A stretch of 64,000 nucleotides of DNA from Streptomyces sp. DvalAA-43 (GTDB lineage Bacteria; Actinomycetota; Actinomycetes; Streptomycetales; Streptomycetaceae), in NCBI RefSeq assembly GCF_900091725.1, contig NZ_FMBW01000071.1, forward strand, positions 372,001 through 436,000. The letters are read 5' to 3'. The position numbers and the translations under genes were made by a program. The number at the start of each line of letters is the position of its first letter. Positions within the stretch are counted from its first letter, which is position 1. The notes below the pieces were generated by a model, which saw only the letters and a list, made by a program, of their open reading frames with translations, searched no databases and was not told where the DNA came from. Below, piece by piece: positions 24,746 through 33,254 of this stretch.

Positions 24746-25815
24746 AGCGCGGCACCGCTCTCCTCGCGCTCGGCGCGGTGACCGCGGCCGCCGCCGTCAC
24801 CGCGGGCGTCCTGTTCCTCGGCGACGGCGGCGGGGCGGGCGCCCCGGCCGGTTCCGGCGATCTGCCGCCCGCCACCGCGACCGTCGTACGCACCGACCTG
24901 GTGCGGTCCAAGACCGTCGACGGAAAGCTCGACTTCGCGCAGCGGCGTGCGGTCAAGTCCGCCGTCGAGGGCACCGTCACGGTGGCCGCCACCGAGGGGA
25001 GGACGCTGACCAGGGGGCAGGCCCTGTACGAGCTGAACGACAAGCCGGTCACCCTCCTCTACGGACCGGTCCCGATGTTCCGCGAGATGAAGGCCGGGGA
25101 CCGGGGCAGCGACGTGCTCCAGCTGGAGCGCAATCTCCGGGACCTGGGGTACGGCTCGCGGCTGTACGTCGACGTCCGGTACGACCAGGACACCGCGGCC
25201 GCCGTCAAGCGGTGGCAGAAGTCCCTGAACCGCGAGACCACCGGCCGGGTCGGCCGGGGCGATGTCGTCTTCCAGCCCGGCCCGGTCAAGGTGGTCTCCG
25301 CCGACGCGGCGCTCGCCGACCGGGTCGGCCCGGACGGGCCGGTGCTGACGATCGCCTCCACCGAGCCCGTCGTACGGGCCGGGCTCGACCAGACCGACGG
25401 GGCGCTCACCTCACGGGGCACCAGGGTCGAGGTGACCCTGCCGAGCGGGAAGACCGTGTCCGGCAAGGTCGCCGGGACGGTGCGCCCCGAGCAGTCCGGG
25501 GGCGAGGCCGCCGCCGAGGACGGCATCACCGTCGAGGTCGTGCTGGACGGCGGCGCGGGCGCCGCGTCCGGCGAGGACACCAAGGCGTCGGCGAGCGTGA
25601 AGTTCGTCAGCGAGGCGCACAAGGGCGTCCTCGCGGTCCCCGTCGAGGCGGTCGTCGCCCTGCGCGGCGAGAACGGCGGCTACGGCCTCCAGGTCGTCGA
25701 GGGCACCACGTCGCGGATGGTGCGGGTGGAGACGGGCATGACCGCCGACGGGCAGATCGAGGTCAGCGGACCGGATGTGCGCGAGGGACTGAAGGTCGGA
25801 GTGGCGGCGTCATGA
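24742..25815 (+). CDS. Membrane-fusion (HlyD/MacA-like) adaptor with peptidoglycan-binding-like domain
   Basis: This 357-residue protein has an N-terminal membrane anchor (about 5-27). Residues 45-100 look like a lipoyl/barrel-sandwich half with TATVVRTDLVRSKTVDGKL. Residues 115-165 carry a PG_binding_1-like segment (GDRGSDVLQLERNLRDLGY, then AVKRWQK). The rest forms the beta-barrel and membrane-proximal parts typical of MacA-type adaptors. In Gram-positives such proteins link an ABC exporter to the cell wall space. It overlaps the upstream lipoprotein by GTGA and the ATPase by ATGA, so the operon is tightly coupled. Confidence 0.86.
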   Translation: MKRGTALLALGAVTAAAAVTAGVLFLGDGGGAGAPAGSGDLPPATATVVRTDLVRSKTVDGKLDFAQRRAVKSAVEGTVTVAATEGRTLTRGQALYELNDKPVTLLYGPVPMFREMKAGDRGSDVLQLERNLRDLGYGSRLYVDVRYDQDTAAAVKRWQKSLNRETTGRVGRGDVVFQPGPVKVVSADAALADRVGPDGPVLTIASTEPVVRAGLDQTDGALTSRGTRVEVTLPSGKTVSGKVAGTVRPEQSGGEAAAEDGITVEVVLDGGAGAASGEDTKASASVKFVSEAHKGVLAVPVEAVVALRGENGGYGLQVVEGTTSRMVRVETGMTADGQIEVSGPDVREGLKVGVAAS

Positions 25816-26558
25816 CGCCGTCCCCGGTGATCGAACTGCGGGACGCGGGGAAGTCGTACCCCGGCGGCGTCCACGCCCTGCGCGGAGTGGACCTCACCGT
25901 CGAGGAGGGCGAACTCGTCGCCGTCGTCGGCCCGTCCGGCTCCGGCAAGTCCACGATGCTCAACCTCATGGGCACCCTCGACCGGCCCACCACGGGCACC
26001 GTCCGGATCGCCGGGTACGACGTGTCCGAGCTCTCCGACGCCCGGCTCTCCGCACTCCGCGCCCGCCACATCGGCTTCGTGTTCCAGCACTTCCACCTGG
26101 CGGCGGGGCGCGACGCGGTGGACAACGTCGCCGACGGGCTGCTGTATGCGGGCGTCCCGCCGAAGGAACGGCGTGCGCGGGCCCGGGAGGCGCTCGCCGG
26201 CGTCGGGCTGGACCACCGCCGCTCCCACACGCCGAACGAGCTGTCCGGCGGCGAGAAGCAACGGGTGGCCATCGCCCGCGCCCTGGTGGGCGAACCCCGG
26301 CTGCTGCTGGCGGACGAACCGACCGGGGCGCTGGACACCGCGTCCGGCGCGCTCGTCATGGAGCTGCTGCACCGGCTGAACGCCTCCGGCACCACCATCT
26401 GCGTGATCACCCATGACAACGAGATCGCGGACGCGCTGCCGCGCCGGGTCCGCTTCCGGGACGGCGCGATCGTCTCGGACCTGCGCTCCGGCCCGCGCCC
26501 CGGCCCCCGCACGGAAGGGGCCGGTTCATGCTCCCGCACGGAAGGGGCCGGTTCATGA
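25812..26558 (+). CDS. ABC transporter ATP-binding protein (MacB/LolD type)
   Basis: This 248-residue ATPase has Walker A GPSGSGKS at about 39-46, the Q-loop VFQHFH, the signature LSGGEKQR, Walker B LLLADEP and the H-loop THD. It should power the FtsX-like permease encoded next. The ATG overlaps the adaptor stop by ATGA and its TGA overlaps the permease ATG in the same way. The last residues contain RTEGAGS twice, a product of a 27-base in-frame duplication that also duplicates the ribosome binding site and start of the permease. Confidence 0.94.
   Translation: MTPSPVIELRDAGKSYPGGVHALRGVDLTVEEGELVAVVGPSGSGKSTMLNLMGTLDRPTTGTVRIAGYDVSELSDARLSALRARHIGFVFQHFHLAAGRDAVDNVADGLLYAGVPPKERRARAREALAGVGLDHRRSHTPNELSGGEKQRVAIARALVGEPRLLLADEPTGALDTASGALVMELLHRLNASGTTICVITHDNEIADALPRRVRFRDGAIVSDLRSGPRPGPRTEGAGSCSRTEGAGS
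26506..26557 (+). repeat. 25-bp direct repeat duplicating a ribosome binding site and start codon
   Basis: Identical 25-base copies at 26506-26530 and 26533-26557 are two bases apart (27-base period). Each contains GGAAGGGG and ends in ATG. The second ATG (26555) is the permease start; the first (26528) is in the same frame and would add nine residues. Confidence 0.9.
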
Positions 26559-27748
26559 AGCACGACCTCAGGCCCGCCCGCCTCTCGCCGCGCGACATCC
26601 TCCGCGTCGGCGCGGTCGGGCTCCGCGCGCGGCGGGCGCGGGTGGTGCTCTCGGCGCTCGGCATCGCCATCGGCATCGCGACCATGGTCGCGGTCGTCGG
26701 GCTGTCCGAGTCGAGCCGCGCGGACCTGATGACCCGGCTCGACCGTCTCGGCACCAACCTCCTCACCGCCGAGGCGGGCAAGGACCCCCTGGGGCAGGAG
26801 ATCAAGCTCCCCAGGAACGCGGTCGCGATGGTCGAGCGCATCGGCCCGGTCCGGCACGCCACGGCCACCGCCGATGTCGACGCCCGCATCCGCCGGAGCG
26901 ACGTGGTCCCCGAGGAGCGCACCGCGGGCGTCACCGCCCAGGCGGTCCGCACCGATCTACTCGCCGCGCTCGGCGGCGAGGTCGACAAGGGCGTCTGGCT
27001 GACCCCGGCCGGTGAGCGCCTCCCGACGGCGGTCCTCGGCGCGGTGGCCGCGGAACGCCTCGGCATCACCCGTACCGGCGAGACGATCATGATGAACGAC
27101 ACCCGGGTGGTCGTCGTCGGCATCCTCCGGCCGATCGAGCTGGTCCCCAATCTGGACCGGGTGGCCATGGTCGGGTTCCCCGCCGCCGAGCGCTACTTCG
27201 GCTTCGACGGCCACCCCACCACCGTCTTCGAGCGCTCCACGGACGCCTCGGTGCAGGACGTACGGGCGGTCCTGGCCCGCACCATCAGCCCCGGCGACGA
27301 GGCGGGCATCAAGGTCTCCCGGCCCTCGGACGCGCTGGCCGCCAAGGCCGCCGCCGACGAGGGCCTGACGAGCCTGATGCTCGGCCTGGGCGCGGTGGCC
27401 CTCCTGGTCGGCGGGGTGGGCGTCGCCAACACCATGGTCATCTCGGTCCTGGAGCGCCGCCAGGAGATCGGCCTGCGCCGCTCGCTGGGCGCGACCCGGG
27501 GCGCGATCCGGCTCCAGTTCCTGACCGAGTCGCTGCTGCTGTCGGCGCTGGGCGGGGCGACGGGCGCGCTGCTGGGCGCGGCGACGACCTTCGGATTCGC
27601 CCGGGTGCAGGGGTGGACGGCGGTGGTCCCGCCCTGGTCCCTGGCGGGCGGCCTGGCCGCCACCCTCCTGATCGGGGTGGTCGCGGGCCTCTATCCGGCG
27701 ATCCGCGCCTCCCGCCTCCATCCGACGGTGGCCCTGAACGCGACGTGA
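26555..27748 (+). CDS. MacB-like FtsX-family ABC permease
   Basis: This 397-residue permease has an N-terminal helix (about 28-50), a long extracytoplasmic domain (about 52-265, the MacB periplasmic-core region) and three C-terminal helices starting at LMLGLGAVALLVGGVGVANTM, with the EIGLRRSLGATRG coupling segment. The topology matches MacB/FtsX exporters of antibiotics, peptides or lipids. It is the last gene of the lipoprotein-adaptor-ATPase-permease operon and is followed by a strong hairpin. An alternative in-frame start at 26528 arises from the repeat. Confidence 0.92.
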   Translation: MKHDLRPARLSPRDILRVGAVGLRARRARVVLSALGIAIGIATMVAVVGLSESSRADLMTRLDRLGTNLLTAEAGKDPLGQEIKLPRNAVAMVERIGPVRHATATADVDARIRRSDVVPEERTAGVTAQAVRTDLLAALGGEVDKGVWLTPAGERLPTAVLGAVAAERLGITRTGETIMMNDTRVVVVGILRPIELVPNLDRVAMVGFPAAERYFGFDGHPTTVFERSTDASVQDVRAVLARTISPGDEAGIKVSRPSDALAAKAAADEGLTSLMLGLGAVALLVGGVGVANTMVISVLERRQEIGLRRSLGATRGAIRLQFLTESLLLSALGGATGALLGAATTFGFARVQGWTAVVPPWSLAGGLAATLLIGVVAGLYPAIRASRLHPTVALNAT

Positions 27749-27765
27749 GACGGGCCCGGACATGG

Positions 27766-27799
27766 AACATCCCCCGGCCGGGGTCGGCCGGGGGATGTT
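27766..27799 (+). terminator. Terminator of the efflux operon
   Basis: A perfect 15-base-pair stem (27766-27780 with 27785-27799) around a four-base loop follows the permease stop by 17 bases. It lies between convergent genes, and its distal arm overlaps a parS-like sequence. Confidence 0.8.
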
Positions 27800-27810
27800 T
27801 CACGTGGAAC
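27797..27810. promoter_or_regulatory. parS-like ParB binding site (one mismatch)
   Basis: GTTTCACGTGGAAC differs from the Streptomyces parS consensus GTTTCACGTGAAAC at one position. It lies in the gap between the convergent permease and aspS genes and shares bases with the terminator hairpin. Confidence 0.65.
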
Positions 27811-27836
27811 CGGAGCGGAACCGGTGACGCCTGCTT

Positions 27837-29666
27837 CTACTTCGCGCCGGTGTCCCTCGCCACGGAGTCCTTGGCGTCCGCCTTGGCCTCCGCCTTGTCC
27901 TTCGCCGCCGCGACCGGCTTGCGGAGCTGGATGTTCAGCTCGCGCAGCCGGGTCTCGTCCAGCTCCGTCGGGGCGCCCATCATCAGGTCCTGGGCGTTGC
28001 CGTTGAGCGGGAAGGCGATCGTCTCGCGGATGTTGGGCTCGTCGGCCAGCAGCATCACGATGCGGTCGACGCCCGGGGCGATGCCGCCGTGCGGCGGGGC
28101 GCCGAGGCGGAAGGCGCGGAGCATGCCCGCGAACTCGTGCTCGACGGTCTCGCGGTCGTAACCGGCGATCTCGAAGGCCTTGAGCATCAGCTCGGGCTCG
28201 TGGTTCCGGATGGCGCCGGAGGACAGCTCGATGCCGTTGCAGACGATGTCGTACTGCCAGGCGAGGATGTCCAGCGGGTCCTTCTCCTCCAGGTCCTTCA
28301 GGCCGCCCTGGGGCATCGAGAAGGGGTTGTGCGAGAAGTCGATCCTGCCGGTGTCCTCGTCCTTCTCGTACATCGGGAAGTCGACGACCCAGCAGAACCG
28401 GAAGACGCCCTCCTCGAAGTGGCCGGCGCGCTTGGCGGCCTCGACGCGGACGGCGGACATGATCTTGGAGACCTCGTCGAACTCGCCCGCGCCGAAGAAG
28501 ACCGCGTGGCCCGGGACGAGGGAGAGGCGCTCGGTGAGGGTCTTGACGTCCGTCTCGGTGAGGAACTTGGCGATCGGACCCGCCAGCGTGCCGTCCTCGC
28601 CGACGCGGACCCAGGCCAGGCCCTTGGCGCCGTGCTGGACGGCGTAGTCGCCGAGGCCGTCGAAGAACTTCCGGGACTGGCCCGCGGTGTCCGGGACCGG
28701 GAGGGCACGGACGTGCTTGCCGGCGAAGGCCTTGAACTCCGAGTCCGCGAAGACGTCGGAGATGTCGACCAGCTCCAGCTTGGCGCGCAGGTCCGGCTTG
28801 TCGTTGCCGTACTTCAGCATCGACTCGCGGAACGGGATGCGCGGGAACGGCGAGGTGACGTGACGGCCGTTGCCGAACTCCTCGAAGAGCTCGGTCATCA
28901 GCTTCTCGATCGGCCGGAAGACGTCCTCCTGCTCGACGAACGACATCTCGACGTCGAGCTGGTAGAACTCGCCGGGCGAGCGGTCGGCGCGGGCGTCCTC
29001 GTCGCGGAAGCACGGCGCGATCTGGAAGTAGCGGTCGAAGCCGGAGATCATCAGCAGCTGCTTGAACTGCTGCGGGGCCTGGGGCAGGGCGTAGAACTTG
29101 CCCGGGTTCAGCCGGGACGGGACGACGAAGTCACGGGCGCCCTCGGGGGAGGTCGCGGTGAGGATCGGGGTCGCCATCTCGTTGAAGCCGAGGGCCACCA
29201 TCTTGGCGCGGATGGCGGCGATGACCGCCGAGCGCAGCATGATGTTGCGGTGCATGCGCTCGCGGCGCAGGTCGAGGAAGCGGTACTCCAGGCGCCGCTC
29301 CTCGTTGACCCCGTCCTCGGCGTTGATCGTGAAGGGCAGCGGGGCGGCCTCGCCCAGCACCTCGACCTCGGTGACCTCGATCTCGATCTCCCCGGTCGGG
29401 AGCTCCGGGTTCACGTTGTCGGCACCGCGCGCGGAGACCTTGCCGTCGATCCGTACGACGGTCTCCTTGGTGAGCTTCGCCAGCGCCTCGTTGCCGGGGG
29501 TGCCGGGGCGGGCGACGAGCTGCACCAGACCGTAGTGGTCGCGCAGATCGATGAAGAGGATGCCACCCAGGTCTCGGCGATTGTGCAGCCAGCCGCTCAG
29601 TCGGACGTCGGTGCCGACGTCAGAGGCGCGGAGCTCGCCGCAGGTGTGGGACCTGTACCGATGCAT
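27837..29666 (-). CDS. aspS: Aspartyl-tRNA synthetase
   Basis: This 609-residue class II synthetase has an N-terminal OB-fold anticodon-binding domain (about 1-105), class II motif 2 (FRDEDARADRSPGEFYQLDVEMSF in part), the bacterial GAD insertion in the middle and motif 3 (GIAPGVDRIVMLL). It attaches Asp to tRNA-Asp with ATP. The last 25 residues, rich in Lys, Ala and Asp (AAAKDKAEAKADAKDSVARD), are an extra tail not needed for the fold. The ATG is at 29666; the divergent phosphatase gene starts 240 bases away. Confidence 0.97.
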   Translation of the reverse strand: MHRYRSHTCGELRASDVGTDVRLSGWLHNRRDLGGILFIDLRDHYGLVQLVARPGTPGNEALAKLTKETVVRIDGKVSARGADNVNPELPTGEIEIEVTEVEVLGEAAPLPFTINAEDGVNEERRLEYRFLDLRRERMHRNIMLRSAVIAAIRAKMVALGFNEMATPILTATSPEGARDFVVPSRLNPGKFYALPQAPQQFKQLLMISGFDRYFQIAPCFRDEDARADRSPGEFYQLDVEMSFVEQEDVFRPIEKLMTELFEEFGNGRHVTSPFPRIPFRESMLKYGNDKPDLRAKLELVDISDVFADSEFKAFAGKHVRALPVPDTAGQSRKFFDGLGDYAVQHGAKGLAWVRVGEDGTLAGPIAKFLTETDVKTLTERLSLVPGHAVFFGAGEFDEVSKIMSAVRVEAAKRAGHFEEGVFRFCWVVDFPMYEKDEDTGRIDFSHNPFSMPQGGLKDLEEKDPLDILAWQYDIVCNGIELSSGAIRNHEPELMLKAFEIAGYDRETVEHEFAGMLRAFRLGAPPHGGIAPGVDRIVMLLADEPNIRETIAFPLNGNAQDLMMGAPTELDETRLRELNIQLRKPVAAAKDKAEAKADAKDSVARDTGAK

Positions 29667-29893
29667 CGTCGTTCATCCAGTCTTCGCGGTTCGGGGTGGA
29701 TTCAGCCACCCCAGGCTACCGCCCGCACCCGCACCGAATCATTGACATTGACATTTCAAGATCATCCGGGGCCCGGTGGACGGCACCGCCGGGCCCGCCA
29801 GGACGCTCCCCGCCCCTCCCCGAAGGCTCCCGGCCCCCTCCCCGGAAGCTCTCGGGCGGCCGTCCTCGGTGGCGTTCACGGAGCAGATCTTCT

Positions 29894-29905
29894 TAAAGTA
29901 GGGCA
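29894..29905 (+). promoter_or_regulatory. Leaderless-type -10 of the PP2C sensor gene
   Basis: TAAAGT at 29894-29899 ends six bases before the ATG at 29906, without a Shine-Dalgarno between. Two ATTGAC repeats further upstream (about 29743-29754) may belong to either divergent promoter. Confidence 0.5.
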
Positions 29906-32023
29906 ATGCGCACCGAGGACGTCCTGGCCGCGACCGCGACCGGTCTGTGGCGGTGGGACAACGGATCCGGGACCGTCACGCTCGATGCGGAGGCGGCCCG
30001 GCTGCTGGAGCTGCCCGCCGCGGCCGGTGTCTTCCGCGAGTCCGCGGTGCGTTCCCGTTTCCACCCCATCGACTGGAACGAGATCTACGGGGTGGTGAAC
30101 CTGGCGCGCGCCGAGGGCACCCTCGCCGAGGCCCGGCTGCGGATCGTGGACGGCGGCGGCCGGGTGCTGCGTACGGTGCGCAGCCGCTCCAAGCCGCTCC
30201 CGGCCGGGGCGGTGGACGGCGGGGACTACATACTCGTCGGCACCCTCCAGGAGGTCGCCGAGCCGCAGCCCGGCACCACCGGGGCGCACACCCCCATCAC
30301 CGGGGACTGGCGCCGCTCCCGCGAGGCCTTCCTGCTGGACGCGGGCCGGGCGCTGGCCGAGGCCAGGTCGACCGCGGAGGTGCTGCGGGTCGCCGCCTCG
30401 CTCTCCATGCCGGGTTTCTCGCCGGACGGCCTGGCGGTCTTCGGCATCGCGGGCGACCGGCTGACGGTCATCGGGCACCACGGGCACAGCGTGGGCGACG
30501 AGGACCCGTTCACCGACATGCCGCTGGAGACCGACTACCCGGCCGCCGAGGTGGTACGGACAGGGCGGGCGATCTATCTGCCGTCACCCGAGGACTACGG
30601 CCGCCGCTACCCGGTCACCTGGCCGCTCGCCAGCCGCTTCGGGCGCCGCTCCTGGGCCTTCCTGCCGCTGATCGTCGCGGGACGCACCATGGGCGCCTGG
30701 ATGGCCGGGTTCAAGCACCCGGTGTCGTTCTCGCCGGACGAACGGTCCGTGCTGACGACCGTGGCCCGGATGCTCGCGCAGGCGCTGGCCCGCGCCGGGG
30801 TCGCCGAGACCGAGCGGGAGCTGTCGCTGGGGCTCCAGCGCTCGATGATGCCGACGCTCGGCCCCGACATCCCGGGCATGACGGTCGCCGCCCGCTACAT
30901 CCCGACCGGCGGCGGGCTCCAGGTCGGCGGCGACTGGTACGACATGATCCCGCTCCCCAACGGCCGTATCGCCCTGGTCATCGGCGACGTCCAGGGCCAT
31001 GACGTGCGGGCCGCCGGGCTGATGGGCCAGTTGCGGATCGCGCTGCGCGCGTACGCCGCCGAGGGGCACCGCCCGGACGCGGTGCTCTCGCGCGCCTCGC
31101 GCTTCCTCTCCGGGCTCTCCGACGCGTACGAGAACGGGGCGGCGACCGGGCCGCGCTTCGCCACCTGCCTGTACGCGGAGGTCGACCCGGTGGCCGGCAC
31201 GCTGGACATCGCGCGGGCCGGTCACCCCGACCCCGTGGTGACCACCGCCGACGGGACCGCGATGATCCGGCAGACCGAGGGCGGACTGCCGCTCGGCATC
31301 GAGGAGGACGCCGACTATCCGACGAGCCGGCTCACCCTGGAGCCCGGGGAAACGATCATGCTCTGCACGGACGGGCTGATCGAGACCGGCGGCCATGACA
31401 TGTTCTCCGGCTGGGACCGGCTGCGGCCGGTCCTGGAGCAGCAGACGGGCGACCTGGAGAAGCTCGCCGACGCCCTGGTGCAGGCCGTGCACGGGCCGAC
31501 CTCGCACTACACCACGGGCCCGCTGTCGGACCGCCGGGAGGACGACATCGCGCTGCTCCTGCTCCGCTGCGACGGGGGCGCCCGGAAGCGGCCCGCGCCG
31601 CGGCGCACCGCGCTGACCATCGCGCAGGCCGAGCCGGAACGGATCGCGGCGGCCCGGCAGCAGCTGCGGGACCTGCTGCACGACTGGGCGGATCCGGAGC
31701 AGGTCGACGCGGCGGTGCTGATGGTCTCCGAGATGGCCACCAACGTCCTCGTCCACACGGACGGGGACGCGCTGCTGCTGGCTCAGGCGACGGGGGAGCA
31801 CGGCGAGCGGCGGCTCCGCGTGGAGGTGTCCGACGGCAGCGACGAGCTGCCGCACAAGCGGCGCCCTGGGGAGATGGCCTCCAGCGGCCGGGGCCTGGTG
31901 CTGATGGAGATGCTCGCCGACGCGTGGGGGGTGGACCCGCGGGGGGCGGGGAAGTCGATCTGGTTCGAGCTGAACGAATCGGGACCGGAGGAGGCCGGAG
32001 CGGGAAGCGTCCCCGTGGGCTGA
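29906..32023 (+). CDS. PAS-GAF-PP2C (SpoIIE/RsbU-like)-HATPase regulatory phosphatase
   Basis: This 705-residue protein has a PAS-like sensor (about 1-115), a GAF-like domain (about 145-305), a PP2C/SpoIIE phosphatase (about 325-535; GGDWYDMIPLPNGR, GDVQGHD, CTDGLIE, REDDIALLLL) and a C-terminal HATPase_c domain (about 565-690; SEMATNVLVHT, GRGLVLMEML). It combines a PP2C phosphatase that would act on anti-sigma antagonists with an anti-sigma-kinase-like domain, the typical streptomycete partner-switching design. It is cytoplasmic, with no membrane helix. Its sigma factor and antagonist are not in the window. Confidence 0.92.
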   Translation: MRTEDVLAATATGLWRWDNGSGTVTLDAEAARLLELPAAAGVFRESAVRSRFHPIDWNEIYGVVNLARAEGTLAEARLRIVDGGGRVLRTVRSRSKPLPAGAVDGGDYILVGTLQEVAEPQPGTTGAHTPITGDWRRSREAFLLDAGRALAEARSTAEVLRVAASLSMPGFSPDGLAVFGIAGDRLTVIGHHGHSVGDEDPFTDMPLETDYPAAEVVRTGRAIYLPSPEDYGRRYPVTWPLASRFGRRSWAFLPLIVAGRTMGAWMAGFKHPVSFSPDERSVLTTVARMLAQALARAGVAETERELSLGLQRSMMPTLGPDIPGMTVAARYIPTGGGLQVGGDWYDMIPLPNGRIALVIGDVQGHDVRAAGLMGQLRIALRAYAAEGHRPDAVLSRASRFLSGLSDAYENGAATGPRFATCLYAEVDPVAGTLDIARAGHPDPVVTTADGTAMIRQTEGGLPLGIEEDADYPTSRLTLEPGETIMLCTDGLIETGGHDMFSGWDRLRPVLEQQTGDLEKLADALVQAVHGPTSHYTTGPLSDRREDDIALLLLRCDGGARKRPAPRRTALTIAQAEPERIAAARQQLRDLLHDWADPEQVDAAVLMVSEMATNVLVHTDGDALLLAQATGEHGERRLRVEVSDGSDELPHKRRPGEMASSGRGLVLMEMLADAWGVDPRGAGKSIWFELNESGPEEAGAGSVPVG

Positions 32024-32044
32024 ACCGGCCCGGCGGCCCGGTTC
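32022..32044 (+). terminator. Small convergent hairpin
   Basis: GAACCGG at 32022-32028 pairs with CCGGTTC at 32038-32044, starting at the stop codon of the phosphatase gene. The stem is only seven base pairs, so the call is tentative. The AI-2E-type gene converges from the other side. Confidence 0.4.
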
Positions 32045-32093
32045 GGGGCGGTGTGCCGTGATGAGGGCATCCCCGCGGGCTTGAGCCCGGCCC

Positions 32094-33176
32094 TCAGGCC
32101 CCGGGCTCGGCCGACGGCTCGCCCCCGGACGGCGGCTCCGGGTGTCTGCCGCGCAGCTCGCCGAGGACGCCGAAGGCCGCCGCGCAGACCGGGACCGCGA
32201 GCAGCATGCCCAGCAGACCGGCCACGCTGGCGCCCGCGGTGATCGCGATCATGATCATGGCGGGGTGCATCTGCACCGTACGGCTCTGGATCACCGGCTG
32301 GAGGACATGGCCCTCCAGCACCTGTACGGCGAGCACGACCCCCAGCGCCCAGAGCGCGATCACGACCCCCCGGTCGGCGAGCGCGACCAGCACCGCGACG
32401 GCGCCCGAGATGAAGGCCCCGAGGTAGGGGATGTAGGCGCCGACGAAGACCAGCGCACCGAGCCCCACCGCGCCCGGGACGCGCAGGATCAGCAGGCCGA
32501 CGGTGATGCAGACGGCGTCGATCAGCGCGATGAACGTGGTGCCCCGCATGAAGCCCTGAACGGCCTCGAAGGCCCGCCGCCCCATCGCCTCGACCAGCTC
32601 CCCGGTGCCGCGTGGGGCGACCGAGTGGGCGAGTCGCGCGGCCCGGTCGGAGTCGCGCAGGAAGAAGAAGGTCAGCAGCAGGGCGAGGACGCTGGTGGCG
32701 ATGAGCGAGCCGATCAGGCTGATCCCGGAGAGCAGCCCGCCCGCGGCGCTCGCGCCGAACTTCTGCACGAGCTTCTGGCCGTTGGACGCCAGATCGTCCA
32801 CATTGGTGTTCTTGCCGATCCCGAAGTGGTCGACGACCCACTGGGCGGCGTCCTTCAGCGACCGGACGATCTGGTCGCCGGTGTCGACGAGCGCGGTGAC
32901 GACGATGTACCCGGCGCCGCCGACCACCGCGACGAGCAGCACACAGGTGAGCCCGGCGGCGAGCGAACGGTTCAGCCCCCGGGCGGTCAGCCGGCGGTGC
33001 ACCGGGCCGAGCAGCGCCGTACCGAGCAGCGCGAGCAGCACCGGAGTGATCGCGGTCTTGAAGACGATGCACAGCCAGATGGCGACGGCGGCGACCCCGG
33101 TGACGAGGAGGACCACGCCGCACCAGGCGGCCGCGCGCCGCGCACCGTCGGGCAGGAGGGGCTTGTCGGTCTGCAC
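32094..33176 (-). CDS. AI-2E (UPF0118) family membrane protein
   Basis: This 360-residue protein has about eight membrane segments with a hydrophilic stretch (about 95-150) after the third, and the conserved FVGAYIPYLGAFISGAVAVL and later QSRTVQMHPAMIMIAITAG regions of the AI-2E/PerM permease family. Members are proposed to export autoinducer-2, ions or other small molecules; the substrate here is unknown. The GTG start abuts GGGAGG with no spacer, as in the membrane protein gene at 8899. It lies 78 bases downstream of the pirin gene on the same strand. Confidence 0.88.
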   Translation of the reverse strand: MQTDKPLLPDGARRAAAWCGVVLLVTGVAAVAIWLCIVFKTAITPVLLALLGTALLGPVHRRLTARGLNRSLAAGLTCVLLVAVVGGAGYIVVTALVDTGDQIVRSLKDAAQWVVDHFGIGKNTNVDDLASNGQKLVQKFGASAAGGLLSGISLIGSLIATSVLALLLTFFFLRDSDRAARLAHSVAPRGTGELVEAMGRRAFEAVQGFMRGTTFIALIDAVCITVGLLILRVPGAVGLGALVFVGAYIPYLGAFISGAVAVLVALADRGVVIALWALGVVLAVQVLEGHVLQPVIQSRTVQMHPAMIMIAITAGASVAGLLGMLLAVPVCAAAFGVLGELRGRHPEPPSGGEPSAEPGA

Positions 33177-33254
33177 CCTCCCACCCGATCACGGCGCGGG
33201 GGCCGTGTCCCGCCTGAGCGGCCGTACGGGTGACGGCCCGTCACACCGCGGCGG

